This document shows, piece after piece, positions 1-8,636 of a stretch of DNA of 64,000 nt. The notes under the pieces were generated by a model, which saw only the letters and a list, made by a program, of their open reading frames with translations, ran no database searches and had not been told where the DNA came from. The position numbers and the translations under genes were made by a program. The DNA is from DASVUS01 sp036388675 (GTDB lineage: Bacteria > Armatimonadota > Abditibacteriia > Abditibacteriales > Abditibacteriaceae). The stretch covers positions 1 through 64,000 of the forward strand of contig DASVRI010000012.1 of the NCBI GenBank assembly GCA_036388675.1, written 5' to 3'. The stretch's first letter is position 1. Each line of letters opens with the position of its first letter.

Positions 1-358
1 GTTCGTCCTGACGCCCGGCTCCACGGCTGATGTGCAAGCGCTCAAACTGCTGGAGTTGGACTTGCCGCCCGGTTCGCTCCTGCACGCTGACCGTGCTTAC
101 ACCGACTATCAGGAGGAGGATCTGCTCCAGGAAGCCGCAACTGTGATTTTGCGGCCACAACGCAAGAAAAACACGAAACGAGTTCTACCATTATGCTTGG
201 AGTTCTTGGGTAAACCGGTGCGACAGCGAGTGGAAACCGCCTTCAGTCAGATCACCAGCCTCTTTCCCAAGCACATCAATGCCGTGACACAGCAAGGCTT
301 TGTTCTTAAAGTCACTTGCTTTCTCCTGGCATTTGCTTTTCAATGCCTCCGTAGGTAG
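1..358 (+). CDS. IS982-type transposase, C-terminal fragment (cut by window edge)
   Basis: The open frame is already running at base 2 and ends at the TAG at 356-358, so only the last ~118 residues are visible. The motifs ADRAYTDY (second catalytic Asp region) and VETAFSQI (third catalytic acidic residue) match the DDE domain of IS982-like transposases. This family cuts and pastes its own insertion sequence. The N-terminal half and the left end lie outside the window, so I cannot say whether the element is intact. I could not identify its right inverted repeat with confidence; it should lie shortly after base 358. Confidence 0.8.
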   Translation, partial: FVLTPGSTADVQALKLLELDLPPGSLLHADRAYTDYQEEDLLQEAATVILRPQRKKNTKRVLPLCLEFLGKPVRQRVETAFSQITSLFPKHINAVTQQGFVLKVTCFLLAFAFQCLRR

Positions 359-516
359 CAAGTCGGGTTACATAATAAAACAAAGCAATGGTAAAAATCT
401 ACAGTGGTTATAGGCTGATCTCCTTGAAGGCTTCAGCACCATCAAGTTAGACTAGCTTACGACCCGTTTTAAACACGCACCATTGGTTATATAAACAGTT
501 AAACATTGCAGAAACG

Positions 517-1137
517 ATGCACAATGGGTTCTCACAAGTAGGATTAGCAGTTTCTATATCCCCCCGATGGCGGCTTTGGCTGACTCGTATAGGGGCACTG
601 TTGTTGTTCTGGGCCAGTTGGCGTATGGGGCAAGTGGCTATGTTGAGATGGAGTTTGCCTGTCGGTGCTGTCGTCTCAATGCTTGGATTGTTACTTCGCA
701 TGTGGGCCACAGGCTGGTTACAGAAGAATAAGTCGCTAACCACAACCGGGCCCTACGCCTGGACACGAAATCCTCTTTACCTGGGAACGCTCTTGTTGAC
801 TTTTGGTCACAGTTTGATGAGTGGATTGCCGGTGGCGCCAATTCTGTTTCCCGGCTTGTGTCTTGTCTTGTATTTGAAGACTATTCGTCAGGAAGAAACT
901 TTTCTGGCAGAGCGTTTCGGAGAGGAATACGAGGCCTATCGGCAGCGCACACCAAGATTATTGCCTCGCCTGCTGCACCGGAGTAGGGTGATAGAGCAAA
1001 GTCATTCTCCAACACCTGCCAATCATGCAGAGGGACACTTCCATTGGCCCAAGGTGCGGCGCTGCTACAAAGGTTTTGTCATTAATGCTGCTGTTGTCGC
1101 CGTCTACCTTGTAATCGGCGCTTCTCATTACCACTAA
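517..1137 (+). CDS. Isoprenylcysteine/phospholipid methyltransferase-like membrane protein
   Basis: A 206-residue integral membrane protein of the ICMT/PEMT-like methyltransferase family. Hydrophobic segments lie near residues 20-40, 45-65, 95-120 and 180-200. The family signature is clear: TGPYAWTRNPLYLG (around residue 75) followed by EETFLAERFGEEY and a late Arg-Leu-Leu-Pro. In the family this region binds S-adenosylmethionine at the membrane face. The methyl acceptor cannot be told from sequence; many bacterial members are of unknown substrate. The C-terminal extension with an additional hydrophobic helix is not part of the core family. No strong ribosome-binding site is seen before the ATG, so the start is tentative. 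Confidence 0.8.
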   Translation: MHNGFSQVGLAVSISPRWRLWLTRIGALLLFWASWRMGQVAMLRWSLPVGAVVSMLGLLLRMWATGWLQKNKSLTTTGPYAWTRNPLYLGTLLLTFGHSLMSGLPVAPILFPGLCLVLYLKTIRQEETFLAERFGEEYEAYRQRTPRLLPRLLHRSRVIEQSHSPTPANHAEGHFHWPKVRRCYKGFVINAAVVAVYLVIGASHYH

Positions 1138-1284
1138 ACAGTACCCGCCGATTGCCCCGCTTCGTTATAAGTTAAAGGTTTTCTTCAACGACAGTAACGC
1201 ATATCGCACCACCTGCCCCTCACCGGCGGGCGTTCCCTTCCAACTATAATCCTAAGCGGAGATCTGACCTCAGCGACATACCCT

Positions 1285-1333
1285 GCAATGAAAACCTTCC
1301 TCAACGAGTACTCGATGGGAAGGTTTTCGTTGC
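1285..1333 (-). terminator. Hairpin between convergent genes, with GAGTACTC in its loop
   Basis: Arms at 1285-1300 and 1318-1333 pair over 16 positions with two mismatches. The loop contains the octamer GAGTACTC at 1306-1313. It lies just after the stop of the minus-strand gene ending at 1346 and downstream of the plus-strand gene ending at 1137. It is a plausible bidirectional terminator, though a clear T-tract is missing. Confidence 0.55.
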
Positions 1334-1345
1334 AGAACATCAACA

Positions 1346-1891
1346 TCAAAAGCTGCGACCAATCATCAGTGCCAGGCCGCTGGGCGAGACTCTATTTACT
1401 CGTCCGGCCACATGATACTTGGCTTCGACGAATAGTTTGCTGGGGAATTGGTAGCCGACAACACCGAATCCACCCAGGGTTGTTTCACTGGTAGATCTCC
1501 GCTCACGCGACACGCGCACGAAATAGGGCCCAATACCGGCACCAGCATAGATGTTGCCTGTTACCGCAGCGGCTGGATTTGGCAGCCCAAAAAGCTTCTC
1601 CACTGTGACGGGAATCATACGCAGCTTGTTGCCGCTGCGGCTACCTTGCGAATAGCCCACGTTAATGCCTGTTATTCCGCTGCCGGGGAAGAGCCTGGGG
1701 AGTAATAATTCGGCTTCGCCGTTGAAGTGCGTATTGCCGGCAAAGTCCTGCGCACTCCCGCCAGGTAAAAAGACTCCGACCTTGCCCCGTAGCGGAATCA
1801 AACCGGTCGTCTGTGCCGTCGCAGGCGATATTCCCCATCCGATGCCTACAAACACGGATGTACAAGCCATCAGTGTTGTTACTTTCTTCAT
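1346..1891 (-). CDS. Small secreted outer-membrane beta-barrel-like protein
   Basis: 181 residues from the ATG at 1891, chosen because GGAGAT stands 4-9 bases upstream; an upstream in-frame ATG at 1951 has no such site. A signal peptide is evident (MKKVTT, hydrophobic core, cleavage near ATAQ). The mature part is rich in alternating short beta-like segments and glycines. It ends in IGRSF with a terminal Phe, as is usual for proteins recognised by the outer-membrane assembly machinery. No enzyme motif is seen. The family is not recognised; the barrel call rests on composition and the C-terminal Phe. Confidence 0.6.
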   Translation of the reverse strand: MKKVTTLMACTSVFVGIGWGISPATAQTTGLIPLRGKVGVFLPGGSAQDFAGNTHFNGEAELLLPRLFPGSGITGINVGYSQGSRSGNKLRMIPVTVEKLFGLPNPAAAVTGNIYAGAGIGPYFVRVSRERRSTSETTLGGFGVVGYQFPSKLFVEAKYHVAGRVNRVSPSGLALMIGRSF

Positions 1892-2030
1892 TGGTATCTC
1901 CTTAACTGATTTGAGCAATGCCTGCAACATCTTGTTACTATAAAATTGCACTTGTTACAGTGCTGTAGATGCCACATTGCGCCAGAAAATCCATCTGCAT
2001 GGCTTAGTTAAGCAGGGAGAGGCTATAAAT

Positions 2031-2444
2031 ATGAGCGTCCCAAGAGAAATGAAGCATATCCGAGTACTCGTTGGTGCTTTCCTCACATTCCTGGCATTTG
2101 TTTTAGCGAGTGCTGCATTTTGTGCCGGTGTGAGTCAGAAAATCCATTTTGCACGTCATCGGACTTCAACTACTATTCAACAGAGCGTGTTGCGTGGAGA
2201 GCGTGATCAATATGTCCTTCGCGGGCGAACAGGACAAAAGCTAAAAGTTTCCATCTCCTCATTGGAGAAGAACGCTGCATTTCAAATTGACCAACCAGGA
2301 CGCAAAAAGACACTCAAAGGTGCCGGTGAGGAAGATGATGCAGTGCGCTGGAACGGCAAACTACCTGTATCCGGAGACTACACAATTGTGGTCGGGTCAA
2401 CACGAGGCAATGCCGAATACAAGCTTTATGTGGCATTGAATTGA
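2031..2444 (+). CDS. Secreted protein with PPC-like beta domain
   Basis: 137 residues from the ATG at 2031, preceded by a purine-rich GGGAGAGG about 10 bases away; an ATG at 2049 is also possible. An N-terminal hydrophobic segment (residues ~12-32) looks like a signal peptide or anchor. The C-terminal half carries the pattern of pre-peptidase C-terminal/lysozyme-inhibitor-like beta sandwiches: GERDQYVLRGRTGQKL, then SGDYTIVVGSTRGNAEYKL. Such domains are extracytoplasmic and bind ligands or proteins; no enzymatic role is implied. The octamer GAGTACTC lies inside the N-terminal coding part at 2062. Confidence 0.6.
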   Translation: MSVPREMKHIRVLVGAFLTFLAFVLASAAFCAGVSQKIHFARHRTSTTIQQSVLRGERDQYVLRGRTGQKLKVSISSLEKNAAFQIDQPGRKKTLKGAGEEDDAVRWNGKLPVSGDYTIVVGSTRGNAEYKLYVALN

Positions 2445-2591
2445 ATCAACATGTGAGTACTCGCTCGGAAACACTACCAAGATCGGCTTCATTGGGATTT
2501 TGTGCCCGTGAGACGGCCACTCTCAAAATAGCTCGCTGCGGAAAATCACAGCAATATTGCGAATTGTGTGAGAAATAATCCGAGTGCTCGA

Positions 2592-2638
2592 CACAGAACA
2601 GGGCCTCGATTGTTATACAATCGAGGCCCTGTTCTGTG
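2592..2638. terminator. 22-bp perfect inverted repeat between convergent genes
   Basis: Arms 2592-2613 and 2617-2638 are perfectly complementary over 22 bases with a 3-base loop. It lies between the plus-strand secreted protein gene (stop 2444) and the minus-strand ferritin-like gene (stop 2651). The position suggests a shared transcription terminator. No T-tract follows on either strand, so it may instead stabilise RNA ends. Confidence 0.6.
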
Positions 2639-2650
2639 AATGAGAAGACT

Positions 2651-3673
2651 TTAGCGAATTCTGCCGTTCAATCCGTTGGGGAAGAAACCGAAGCCGTTGG
2701 CATTGGCCTCACTCAGGTTACGCCCGAAGTAAACAATCTTCAAAACTTCCAGCGGAGTGCGGTCGAAGGCAAGGCCGTTAGCGTCGGTGGGGACGATATT
2801 GGTAGTGCTTTCCGGTGCAGGTGGGAACGGCCCGACGATGCCCTGATCTTTGTCGCCATCTTCGTCCAGGAAATCGCGCAGGTCGGAAATCTGCCCGGCG
2901 GGGCCGCCGAGACCACGAGCGGACAAGATGGTTCTGATCTCGCCCGCGTGATAAGCTTCGACGGCCAGAAGACCCGCTGCTGCGCTGAGAATGCCGCTGC
3001 TCTTAATGAGAGGAGCAGCGCCTTTGTAGGCTGTCACGCCGACATCTTCAAAGATGAAAGCGCCCAGCAAGAAGTTGTTATCGTTCTCGAACGGGTTGAA
3101 CGTATCGTTCGGGCCGATGACGCCGGCAGCACGTGCCGCGGCTGTGAAGCTGGTGCTGAGGTTAATTGCGGGCCGCGCGACGGCTTTGGTGCCCAGTGCG
3201 CTGCGTAGAAGTCGTACATGCGCTTCTTCATCGCGAGCGATTTCTTCCGCATACTCGCGAATGGCCGTGTCCTGAAAGGGCACGGCACTACCGCCGCTCA
3301 CGTCACCGGCAAGCTCGGTGCCGCCGATGTCGTTGCCGCTCAGCCCGGTGCCAAAGGCGGCACGAAGGTAGAATTCGGCTTCGAGGTATTCCAGGTTGAG
3401 CGCGAAGTTCAAAATGTCTGTGTCTTGAACCGGGATGCGCTGTCCGGGAGTGCTGTTGCCTTGCCTGTTGCGTGGCCCGAGAAATGTCTCAATTTTGTTG
3501 CCGCCACCGTTGGCTAAAGCTTGTGCCTGTGCATTGGCTGCCGGCATCGTCAATTTGCCGGCGGTTAACGCGCCCACACCGGCCAGGCCGGCCTGAGCCA
3601 GGAAACGGCGGCGATTGCTGCGCACTGCTGCGAGTTCATCTGTCTTTTCGGAAACGTCGGGTGTGTTGGACAT
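2651..3673 (-). CDS. Tat-exported ferritin-like domain protein
   Basis: 340 residues from the ATG at 3673. The start is chosen because GAGGAGAAG stands just upstream and an upstream in-frame ATG (3799) would add a non-conserved tail. Residues ~18-45 form a twin-arginine signal (RSNRRRFLAQAG, then an Ala-rich stretch ending NAQA). The mature protein matches the ferritin-like family (PF13668 type): a long four-helix bundle with acidic/His positions such as NLEYLEAEF, YAEEIARDEEAHV and AVEAYHAGEIR. In this family the function is usually unproven; iron or oxidative-stress roles are only inferred. It stands alone and is followed by a strong palindrome. Confidence 0.85.
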   Translation of the reverse strand: MSNTPDVSEKTDELAAVRSNRRRFLAQAGLAGVGALTAGKLTMPAANAQAQALANGGGNKIETFLGPRNRQGNSTPGQRIPVQDTDILNFALNLEYLEAEFYLRAAFGTGLSGNDIGGTELAGDVSGGSAVPFQDTAIREYAEEIARDEEAHVRLLRSALGTKAVARPAINLSTSFTAAARAAGVIGPNDTFNPFENDNNFLLGAFIFEDVGVTAYKGAAPLIKSSGILSAAAGLLAVEAYHAGEIRTILSARGLGGPAGQISDLRDFLDEDGDKDQGIVGPFPPAPESTTNIVPTDANGLAFDRTPLEVLKIVYFGRNLSEANANGFGFFPNGLNGRIR

Positions 3674-3958
3674 ACGTAGTCTTCTCCTCGAGGCTGTGTG
3701 ATCTTCGTAGCGAAACGATTTCCATTGGTCTTTAAGAACAATGCCTGCTGCGCTTATAGGACGAACCGGATCTACCGGGCAAGCCGGCGTATGGGACATG
3801 GCGCATCACCTCGCTTTTCGAGATAATGCGGTGTGTAGCCTGCCAGCCTACAGAAGCCGGACAAAAGTAATGGCTTTCAATACTGACAACTGTTAATATG
3901 GCTCTACCCGGTGTGTGCTGACCAGTTCAATAACTGCTCATTTTGTGTTCATTTTTGC
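3674..3958. other. Divergence-free gap upstream of the ferritin-like gene
   Basis: This stretch separates the start of the ferritin-like gene (3673) from the stop of the STAND ATPase gene (3959), both on the minus strand. It should contain the ferritin-like gene's promoter. I see no confident promoter boxes, RNA gene or repeat in it. Confidence 0.4.
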
Positions 3959-6112
3959 TCAGCCGCCAATTTCCTGCTGCCACAGCGTTTGGGTGACGTG
4001 CATCAGGCCCGACTTCAGGTGGCGACGAAATGTGCTGAAAGGAATGTCGAGAATTTCGGCAGCCTGCTCCTGAGTGGGCGCCGGATGTAGGTAGGTGTGG
4101 TAGATCGCGGAGTAAAACTTAGCGCTGCGCGGCGATTGTTGCAGGTGTTCGCAGGCCGACTGAAGCAATTGTTGCAGGGCGTCGATTTTTTGATTGTTGG
4201 ATGCGCCGCCGGCGCGCTCCGCTACGAGACGAGAGCGCAGCAGCGGATTGCTTTTTAAACTCGATGGCTGCGACAAATAGCGCATCGCAGCTTGAACCGC
4301 AGATTTAAACTCGGGTTCGCTTAAAACGACCAGTTGTTCGGCTATGGGCGGCGGTTCAGGCCTTTCGTGTGTTGGTGCCGTTTCCTGATCGGCCATCAGG
4401 CTCAGCCAGGCCATGGGCGGAACAAGGCGCCAATCGTGGCCGTAAACACCGTAGTGTCGCCCCTCCATTGCGAAGTCGGCGGCTGGCAGGCGCACCGCGT
4501 TGGCGTAAGAGAAGATGGGCGCCCAGAAGTCGGCATCGGCACAGGCCAGGAAGGTGAAGGCCAGGCCGGGCGTCGTGAGATACTGGCGCACAATGTTGAC
4601 GAATATCAGGCTTTGCGCCGGAGAAACCGATTGATAAGTGTCAGCCGCCATCCAGAAGCGGAATAAGAGCGCGGCCTCGCCCTTGCGCAACGGTGCATTT
4701 TGTCGCAGATAGTTGCAAGCGGCTTCTGCTGCCGGGTCGTGTGCTAAATCTTCCGCTGTGGCTTCGTGCAGCGCAACCTGGCCCAGAAAACCGGCGATCT
4801 CACCGCCGCCGTCGCGCAACACGAGTACTCGATGAGGCTGCTGTTGCAACCAGTGCTGTGCCACGCGTGCCGACTCGGTGCCTTCGTGCTTTTCAACCAT
4901 AGCGATTAAGGCCGCTGCATCGTCCGGCTTTGCTGTGGCTGGAACAAGATTTCCGTTCTCCTGCCATTCCAGGAAGGGCCGCACGACGGAGTTGCTGCGG
5001 TGCAAAAAGATGTAATCGACCAGAATGTTTTGCTGCTGGTGCCCGGAGCTTTGCTCAAGCCGCGTGGCGTAGCAGTTGCGGGCGCGGTGATGCAGTTCGG
5101 CATACCATTGAGGATCGCGCCAACGCAAATCGGCTACAATGGCTTCGCGCGCCAGGTCGTGCGGAAAGATGCCGGCAGGGCCGACCTCGATGAACGACAA
5201 AGCCCGCAGCCAGTTGAACAGTTCATGTGCTGATGGCTCGTTGGAATTTGCCTGGGGCAGCATTTCATTGAGCAGCGATTCGGTTGTGAGACGCACCAGG
5301 GCACACACTTCAATGGCGGCCCGGTGCCGCTCGCCGGGAACTTCCTGCACCAGATGCTCCACCAACACTTTCACGATGTCGGGCGCACCTTCAGGCGTAA
5401 AAACTTTGTGAGTTTGTGTGTCGAAATGATGCTGCGCGAACAAGTCGGTCACAATGGAGAGCGCCAGAGGATGACCAAAGGTAAAGTCGAGAATGGCTTC
5501 GTGCTGTTTTTCGGGCACGTTGCGCTGCCGCAAGTAGGCCTGGCTTTCTGTGCGGCTGAGGTTGCGCAACGGCAGGATGCACAGCAGGCTTTGCCACCCG
5601 GCATCGAGTTGCCACGAGCGGCGCGGAGCATTGCGCCCGGCGAGCACCACCAGCACATCATCGGGCAACTGCGGCAGGAACTGTTCACATAGCCATTTAT
5701 CCAGCGGAGCCAGTAATTCGTAGGTGTCGATGAAAAGCACGGAGCGCCCTGCGCGCTCGGCCAGGAACTGCGTCGCCGACTCTGTGGGAGGAACCCCATT
5801 GGCTAGCGCCAGAGCACTCATAAACCCTTCGGGTGAAGGGTCGATGTTGCGGCCATCAAGCGTCACCGAATGAACATTGTGCGCCTGGCAGAGTGTTGCA
5901 AATTCGCGGAGCAGCGTCGTTTTGCCGACGCCTCCCAGACCAAACACATGGAGCACGCAGAAAGGCGGTTCTGCCGCAGTCAAAGCCATTTCGAAAAGCG
6001 CGCGTTCGGCGGCTCGCCCGATAAACAAGCCTTTGCGTGCAGATTGCAGGCGATCGGTTAACAATGCCACAGTTGCTTCCTTCCAGGGAGATGAAGTACG
6101 GGTGTCACTCAA
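3959..6112 (-). CDS. STAND-type NTPase with C-terminal HTH domain
   Basis: Up to 717 residues. The N-terminal NTPase has a Walker A (GLGGVGKTT, residue ~58) and a Walker B (SVLFIDTYE, ~125), followed by a winged-helix-like region typical of signal-transducing STAND ATPases. The middle is helical and unassigned. The last ~60 residues (TQEQAAEILDIPFSTFRRHL) look like a sigma-70 region-4-like helix-turn-helix, so it may be a ligand-regulated DNA-binding protein. The frame opens at a TTG (6112) with no good ribosome-binding site. A GTG at 6067 has AAGGAAG six bases upstream and may be the real start. Target and inducer are unknown; conflict or regulatory roles are both known for such proteins. 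Confidence 0.75.
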   Translation of the reverse strand: MSDTRTSSPWKEATVALLTDRLQSARKGLFIGRAAERALFEMALTAAEPPFCVLHVFGLGGVGKTTLLREFATLCQAHNVHSVTLDGRNIDPSPEGFMSALALANGVPPTESATQFLAERAGRSVLFIDTYELLAPLDKWLCEQFLPQLPDDVLVVLAGRNAPRRSWQLDAGWQSLLCILPLRNLSRTESQAYLRQRNVPEKQHEAILDFTFGHPLALSIVTDLFAQHHFDTQTHKVFTPEGAPDIVKVLVEHLVQEVPGERHRAAIEVCALVRLTTESLLNEMLPQANSNEPSAHELFNWLRALSFIEVGPAGIFPHDLAREAIVADLRWRDPQWYAELHHRARNCYATRLEQSSGHQQQNILVDYIFLHRSNSVVRPFLEWQENGNLVPATAKPDDAAALIAMVEKHEGTESARVAQHWLQQQPHRVLVLRDGGGEIAGFLGQVALHEATAEDLAHDPAAEAACNYLRQNAPLRKGEAALLFRFWMAADTYQSVSPAQSLIFVNIVRQYLTTPGLAFTFLACADADFWAPIFSYANAVRLPAADFAMEGRHYGVYGHDWRLVPPMAWLSLMADQETAPTHERPEPPPIAEQLVVLSEPEFKSAVQAAMRYLSQPSSLKSNPLLRSRLVAERAGGASNNQKIDALQQLLQSACEHLQQSPRSAKFYSAIYHTYLHPAPTQEQAAEILDIPFSTFRRHLKSGLMHVTQTLWQQEIGG

Positions 6113-6181
6113 CCGACGAGCAATTCAGGCGAGTACTCACTCCGCTAAGTATGAGACGAAAGACGAGCCGCTGCAGTTGCT

Positions 6182-6685
6182 CTACTTGGGTTGTGTCCCT
6201 TCGCCGCGTGGCGCTGTATCGTTGCGTCCGGCGCGGATCAGCATTCTGCCGCTTAAAATCAGAGCCGCACCAAAAACCAGAAAGCCCATGTCCCACGGCA
6301 GCTTGTTCGGCGAGTATTCGTGAACGTGATGAATGCCGAGAATTTGATGATCGATGATGCCTTCGATCACGTTGAACAAGCCCCAACCCAGCAGCAGCGA
6401 GCCGAGAAAAGTTTTGCCCGACCAGGGCACATCGCGTTGTTGCCCGGCGCGCCAGAGCATGGCCAAACCCATAGCGGTCATGATCCACACTCCGGCGTGA
6501 AACAAACCGTCCCAGAACATGTTGATTTTGGCGTCGATCAGAGTGTTGGGCGGAATTCTGGCGGAAAGCATGTTGTGCCATTGCAACATTTGGTGCAGAA
6601 CGATGCCGTCAACAAAGCCGCCCAGCCCGGCTCCCAGGAGAATACCGGCGCCAATTAGCGGGCCTCGTCGAAATTTATGTGCCAT
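6182..6685 (-). CDS. DUF2243 membrane protein
   Basis: 167 residues with four hydrophobic helices. It matches the DUF2243 family: GGFVDGIVLHQMLQWHN near residue 22, FHAGVW near 62, and NVIEGIIDHQILGIHHVHE near 104. The spaced His residues in predicted helices suggest a metal- or haem-binding membrane protein, but no function is established for the family. An AGGAGC site stands 7 bases before the ATG, inside the end of the upstream gene. The two genes overlap by 31 bases and are probably translationally coupled. Confidence 0.85.
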   Translation of the reverse strand: MAHKFRRGPLIGAGILLGAGLGGFVDGIVLHQMLQWHNMLSARIPPNTLIDAKINMFWDGLFHAGVWIMTAMGLAMLWRAGQQRDVPWSGKTFLGSLLLGWGLFNVIEGIIDHQILGIHHVHEYSPNKLPWDMGFLVFGAALILSGRMLIRAGRNDTAPRGEGTQPK

Positions 6686-6927
6686 GCGCGGGCTCCTGTG
6701 CGTAGTTCCTGCAAAGTGTCCGCGAAGTAGATAGCAAGCGCTATTCCCACAAGAATAACAATCGGAAGAATAATTACGAACACGTTGCTGCTGAAATCAT
6801 GGCTGTAGATGCCTGCTTGGACAAGTGGTCGGCATTGCCTACACGCCGATGCCGTGGTACTACCGAGACAAAGCAGCACCAAAGCAAAGGCGGCAATGCT
6901 GCGACATAAGTTGCGTAAACGGCACAT
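6655..6927 (-). CDS. Small membrane protein coupled to DUF2243 gene
   Basis: 90 residues: a signal-like N-terminal segment (residues 8-28), a short Cys-x-x-Cys pair (ACRQCRP), then one strongly hydrophobic helix (residues ~48-70) and a short basic/acidic tail. GGAGAG lies 9 bases before the ATG. The gene overlaps the downstream DUF2243 gene by 31 bases, so the two likely form a membrane pair. The family is not recognised by name; the Cys pair could be exported and redox- or metal-active, which is inference only. Confidence 0.7.
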   Translation of the reverse strand: MCRLRNLCRSIAAFALVLLCLGSTTASACRQCRPLVQAGIYSHDFSSNVFVIILPIVILVGIALAIYFADTLQELRTGARAWHINFDEAR

Positions 6928-7108
6928 GACGGTATTCTCTCCATTTGTGTTGTGAAAATTGACCCAGGCCCAGGTAACCGCTGCGCCTCAAATCGCGCTA
7001 CAATTTACAGCGAAACGGCTTGGCCGCGAAACGCTGTGCGATTCGGTTGCCGATGTGGCTTGTCGCCGGCTACACACCATTGTTGATGAGAGCCGAGGAG
7101 GCTGAAGT

Positions 7109-7429
7109 TTGTTTAACCTGAACGATCGTGTTCGTTTTTTTCGCGGTTCGCTACCCGAATATCAGGTGTCGCTCGAAGGCATCGAAGGACTGGTTTGTTC
7201 CACGCGGCCTGATGCGCCCGCCGGCTGGATAACGGTGTGGATCGATTGGGATTCTTCGCCGTACGACGCCACTTCGAGAACATTGCCGGTGTGGATAAAC
7301 GTTCCGCCGAGCGAGGTCAAATTGGCCGAACCGCCACTGACTAAACTGCCGCAGGTCGAACCTCCACCAGATCATTCTCCTGCAATCGAGCCCTCAGACG
7401 AGGAAAAACCCAAGCTCAGGCTGCTCTGA
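7109..7429 (+). CDS. Small hypothetical protein with proline-rich tail
   Basis: 106-residue product starting at a TTG preceded at 8 bases by GAGGAG, which decides the start. The N-terminal ~65 residues look like a compact beta-rich (SH3-like) fold with several Trp (GWITVWIDWDSS). The C-terminal ~35 residues are Pro/Glu-rich and probably disordered. I do not recognise the family. It is followed closely by the flavoenzyme gene on the same strand (46 bases), so co-transcription is possible. Confidence 0.55.
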   Translation: MFNLNDRVRFFRGSLPEYQVSLEGIEGLVCSTRPDAPAGWITVWIDWDSSPYDATSRTLPVWINVPPSEVKLAEPPLTKLPQVEPPPDHSPAIEPSDEEKPKLRLL

Positions 7430-7475
7430 AACCGGACTTTTGGTGCTGCTTTCGAGTACTCATTACACAAAGCCT

Positions 7476-8636
7476 ATGCGGGTCATCATCGTTGGTGCAG
7501 GCGTCGTGGGAACAATGGCCGCGTGGCGCCTTGCTCAAGCCGGACATGATGTGATCGTGTGCGAGCAATTCGACCTCGACCACGATCGGGGCAGTTCCTA
7601 TGGCGATAGTCGCATTGTGCGCCGCGTGTACACCGATGCGCTGTACACCGCTCTGATGGCCGATGCCTATCCGCTGTGGAACGAGCTGCAAAGCCACTTT
7701 CCCCACGAAGAACTGTTCTCGTTACCCGGCGGCATCTTCTTTGGGCCGCGCACGCATCCGCAGATTGAGGCGGCTGAGGATGCCTTAATCCGCAGCCGTG
7801 TTGAATACGAGCGACTGGATGCCGCATCCTGCGCTCGCCGCTTTCCCGCTGTGAAGCTGCGCCAGGATGAAGTCGCGCTCTATGAACCCAGCATGGGTTA
7901 TGCTCGTGCATCGCGTTGTGTGCGGGCTGCGGCAACCCTGGCAAAGCGACACGGGGCGCAAATTCGTGAGCACACGCCCGTCGCAGAAATTGAACCGGGA
8001 GCGGGCGGAAACGGCTTGCGAGTACTCACCGGGACAGGCGAGTGCCTGAGCGGCGAACGCCTGAGTACGGATAAGGTTCTCATTTGTGCCGGGCCGTGGA
8101 CGCAGCGTTGCCTGGCTAAGCTGGGAATAGAGGTGCCGCTAAACGTTGTGCGCAAGACGTATATACACCTCGAACCGGCACGGCACCATGAAAACTTTGA
8201 AGCGAGCTGTTTCCCGGTGTGGATTGATGCAGATTCGCTGGCTTACGGCTTCCCGCGCTTGGGAGATGTGCCCGGCGTGAAACTGGCCATGCATGGCGGC
8301 GGCGAAACCACGTTGCCGGGAACAGTTGAGCGCGTCGTGCTCGAACGAGACCGCGCTGTGTTACACGAATATGCAGTCAAACGCTTTCCGGACTTAAGCC
8401 GGCGTGTGGTGTATGAAAAGGTGTGTCTCTACACTAATACGCCGGACGAAGACTTTATCATTGATGCGGTGCCGGGGCTGGCGGGCGCATTCTTTATCGG
8501 CGGGCTTTCCGGCCACGGTTTCAAATTCGGGCCTTTGTTGGGCGAGATCGCGCTTGCACTGGTCACAGGCGCCGCGATGCCCTACGATCTGTCGCGCTTT
8601 TCCTGCACGCGCTTTCAGTGTGATGGCGCTCAATAA
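7476..8636 (+). CDS. FAD-dependent oxidase of the monomeric sarcosine oxidase type
   Basis: 386 residues from the ATG that gives the canonical N-terminus MRVIIVGAGVVG (dinucleotide-binding GxGxxG). An upstream TTG in frame (7440) would add 12 odd residues containing the GAGTACTC octamer. The DAO fold is complete. Near residue 317 the motif VCLYTNTPDEDF matches the region of monomeric sarcosine oxidase/N-methyltryptophan oxidase whose Cys binds FAD covalently, and FIGGLSGHGFKFGP closes the flavin site. The expected reaction is oxygen-dependent oxidation of an N-methyl amino acid to aldehyde, amine and peroxide. The exact substrate cannot be read from sequence. It stands apart from the second DAO enzyme at 39.7 kb. 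Confidence 0.85.
   Translation: MRVIIVGAGVVGTMAAWRLAQAGHDVIVCEQFDLDHDRGSSYGDSRIVRRVYTDALYTALMADAYPLWNELQSHFPHEELFSLPGGIFFGPRTHPQIEAAEDALIRSRVEYERLDAASCARRFPAVKLRQDEVALYEPSMGYARASRCVRAAATLAKRHGAQIREHTPVAEIEPGAGGNGLRVLTGTGECLSGERLSTDKVLICAGPWTQRCLAKLGIEVPLNVVRKTYIHLEPARHHENFEASCFPVWIDADSLAYGFPRLGDVPGVKLAMHGGGETTLPGTVERVVLERDRAVLHEYAVKRFPDLSRRVVYEKVCLYTNTPDEDFIIDAVPGLAGAFFIGGLSGHGFKFGPLLGEIALALVTGAAMPYDLSRFSCTRFQCDGAQ

Noticed and set aside
2636..3208. 190-residue open frame on the plus strand
   Set aside because: Antisense to the ferritin-like gene, which has a Tat signal, a ribosome-binding site and family motifs.
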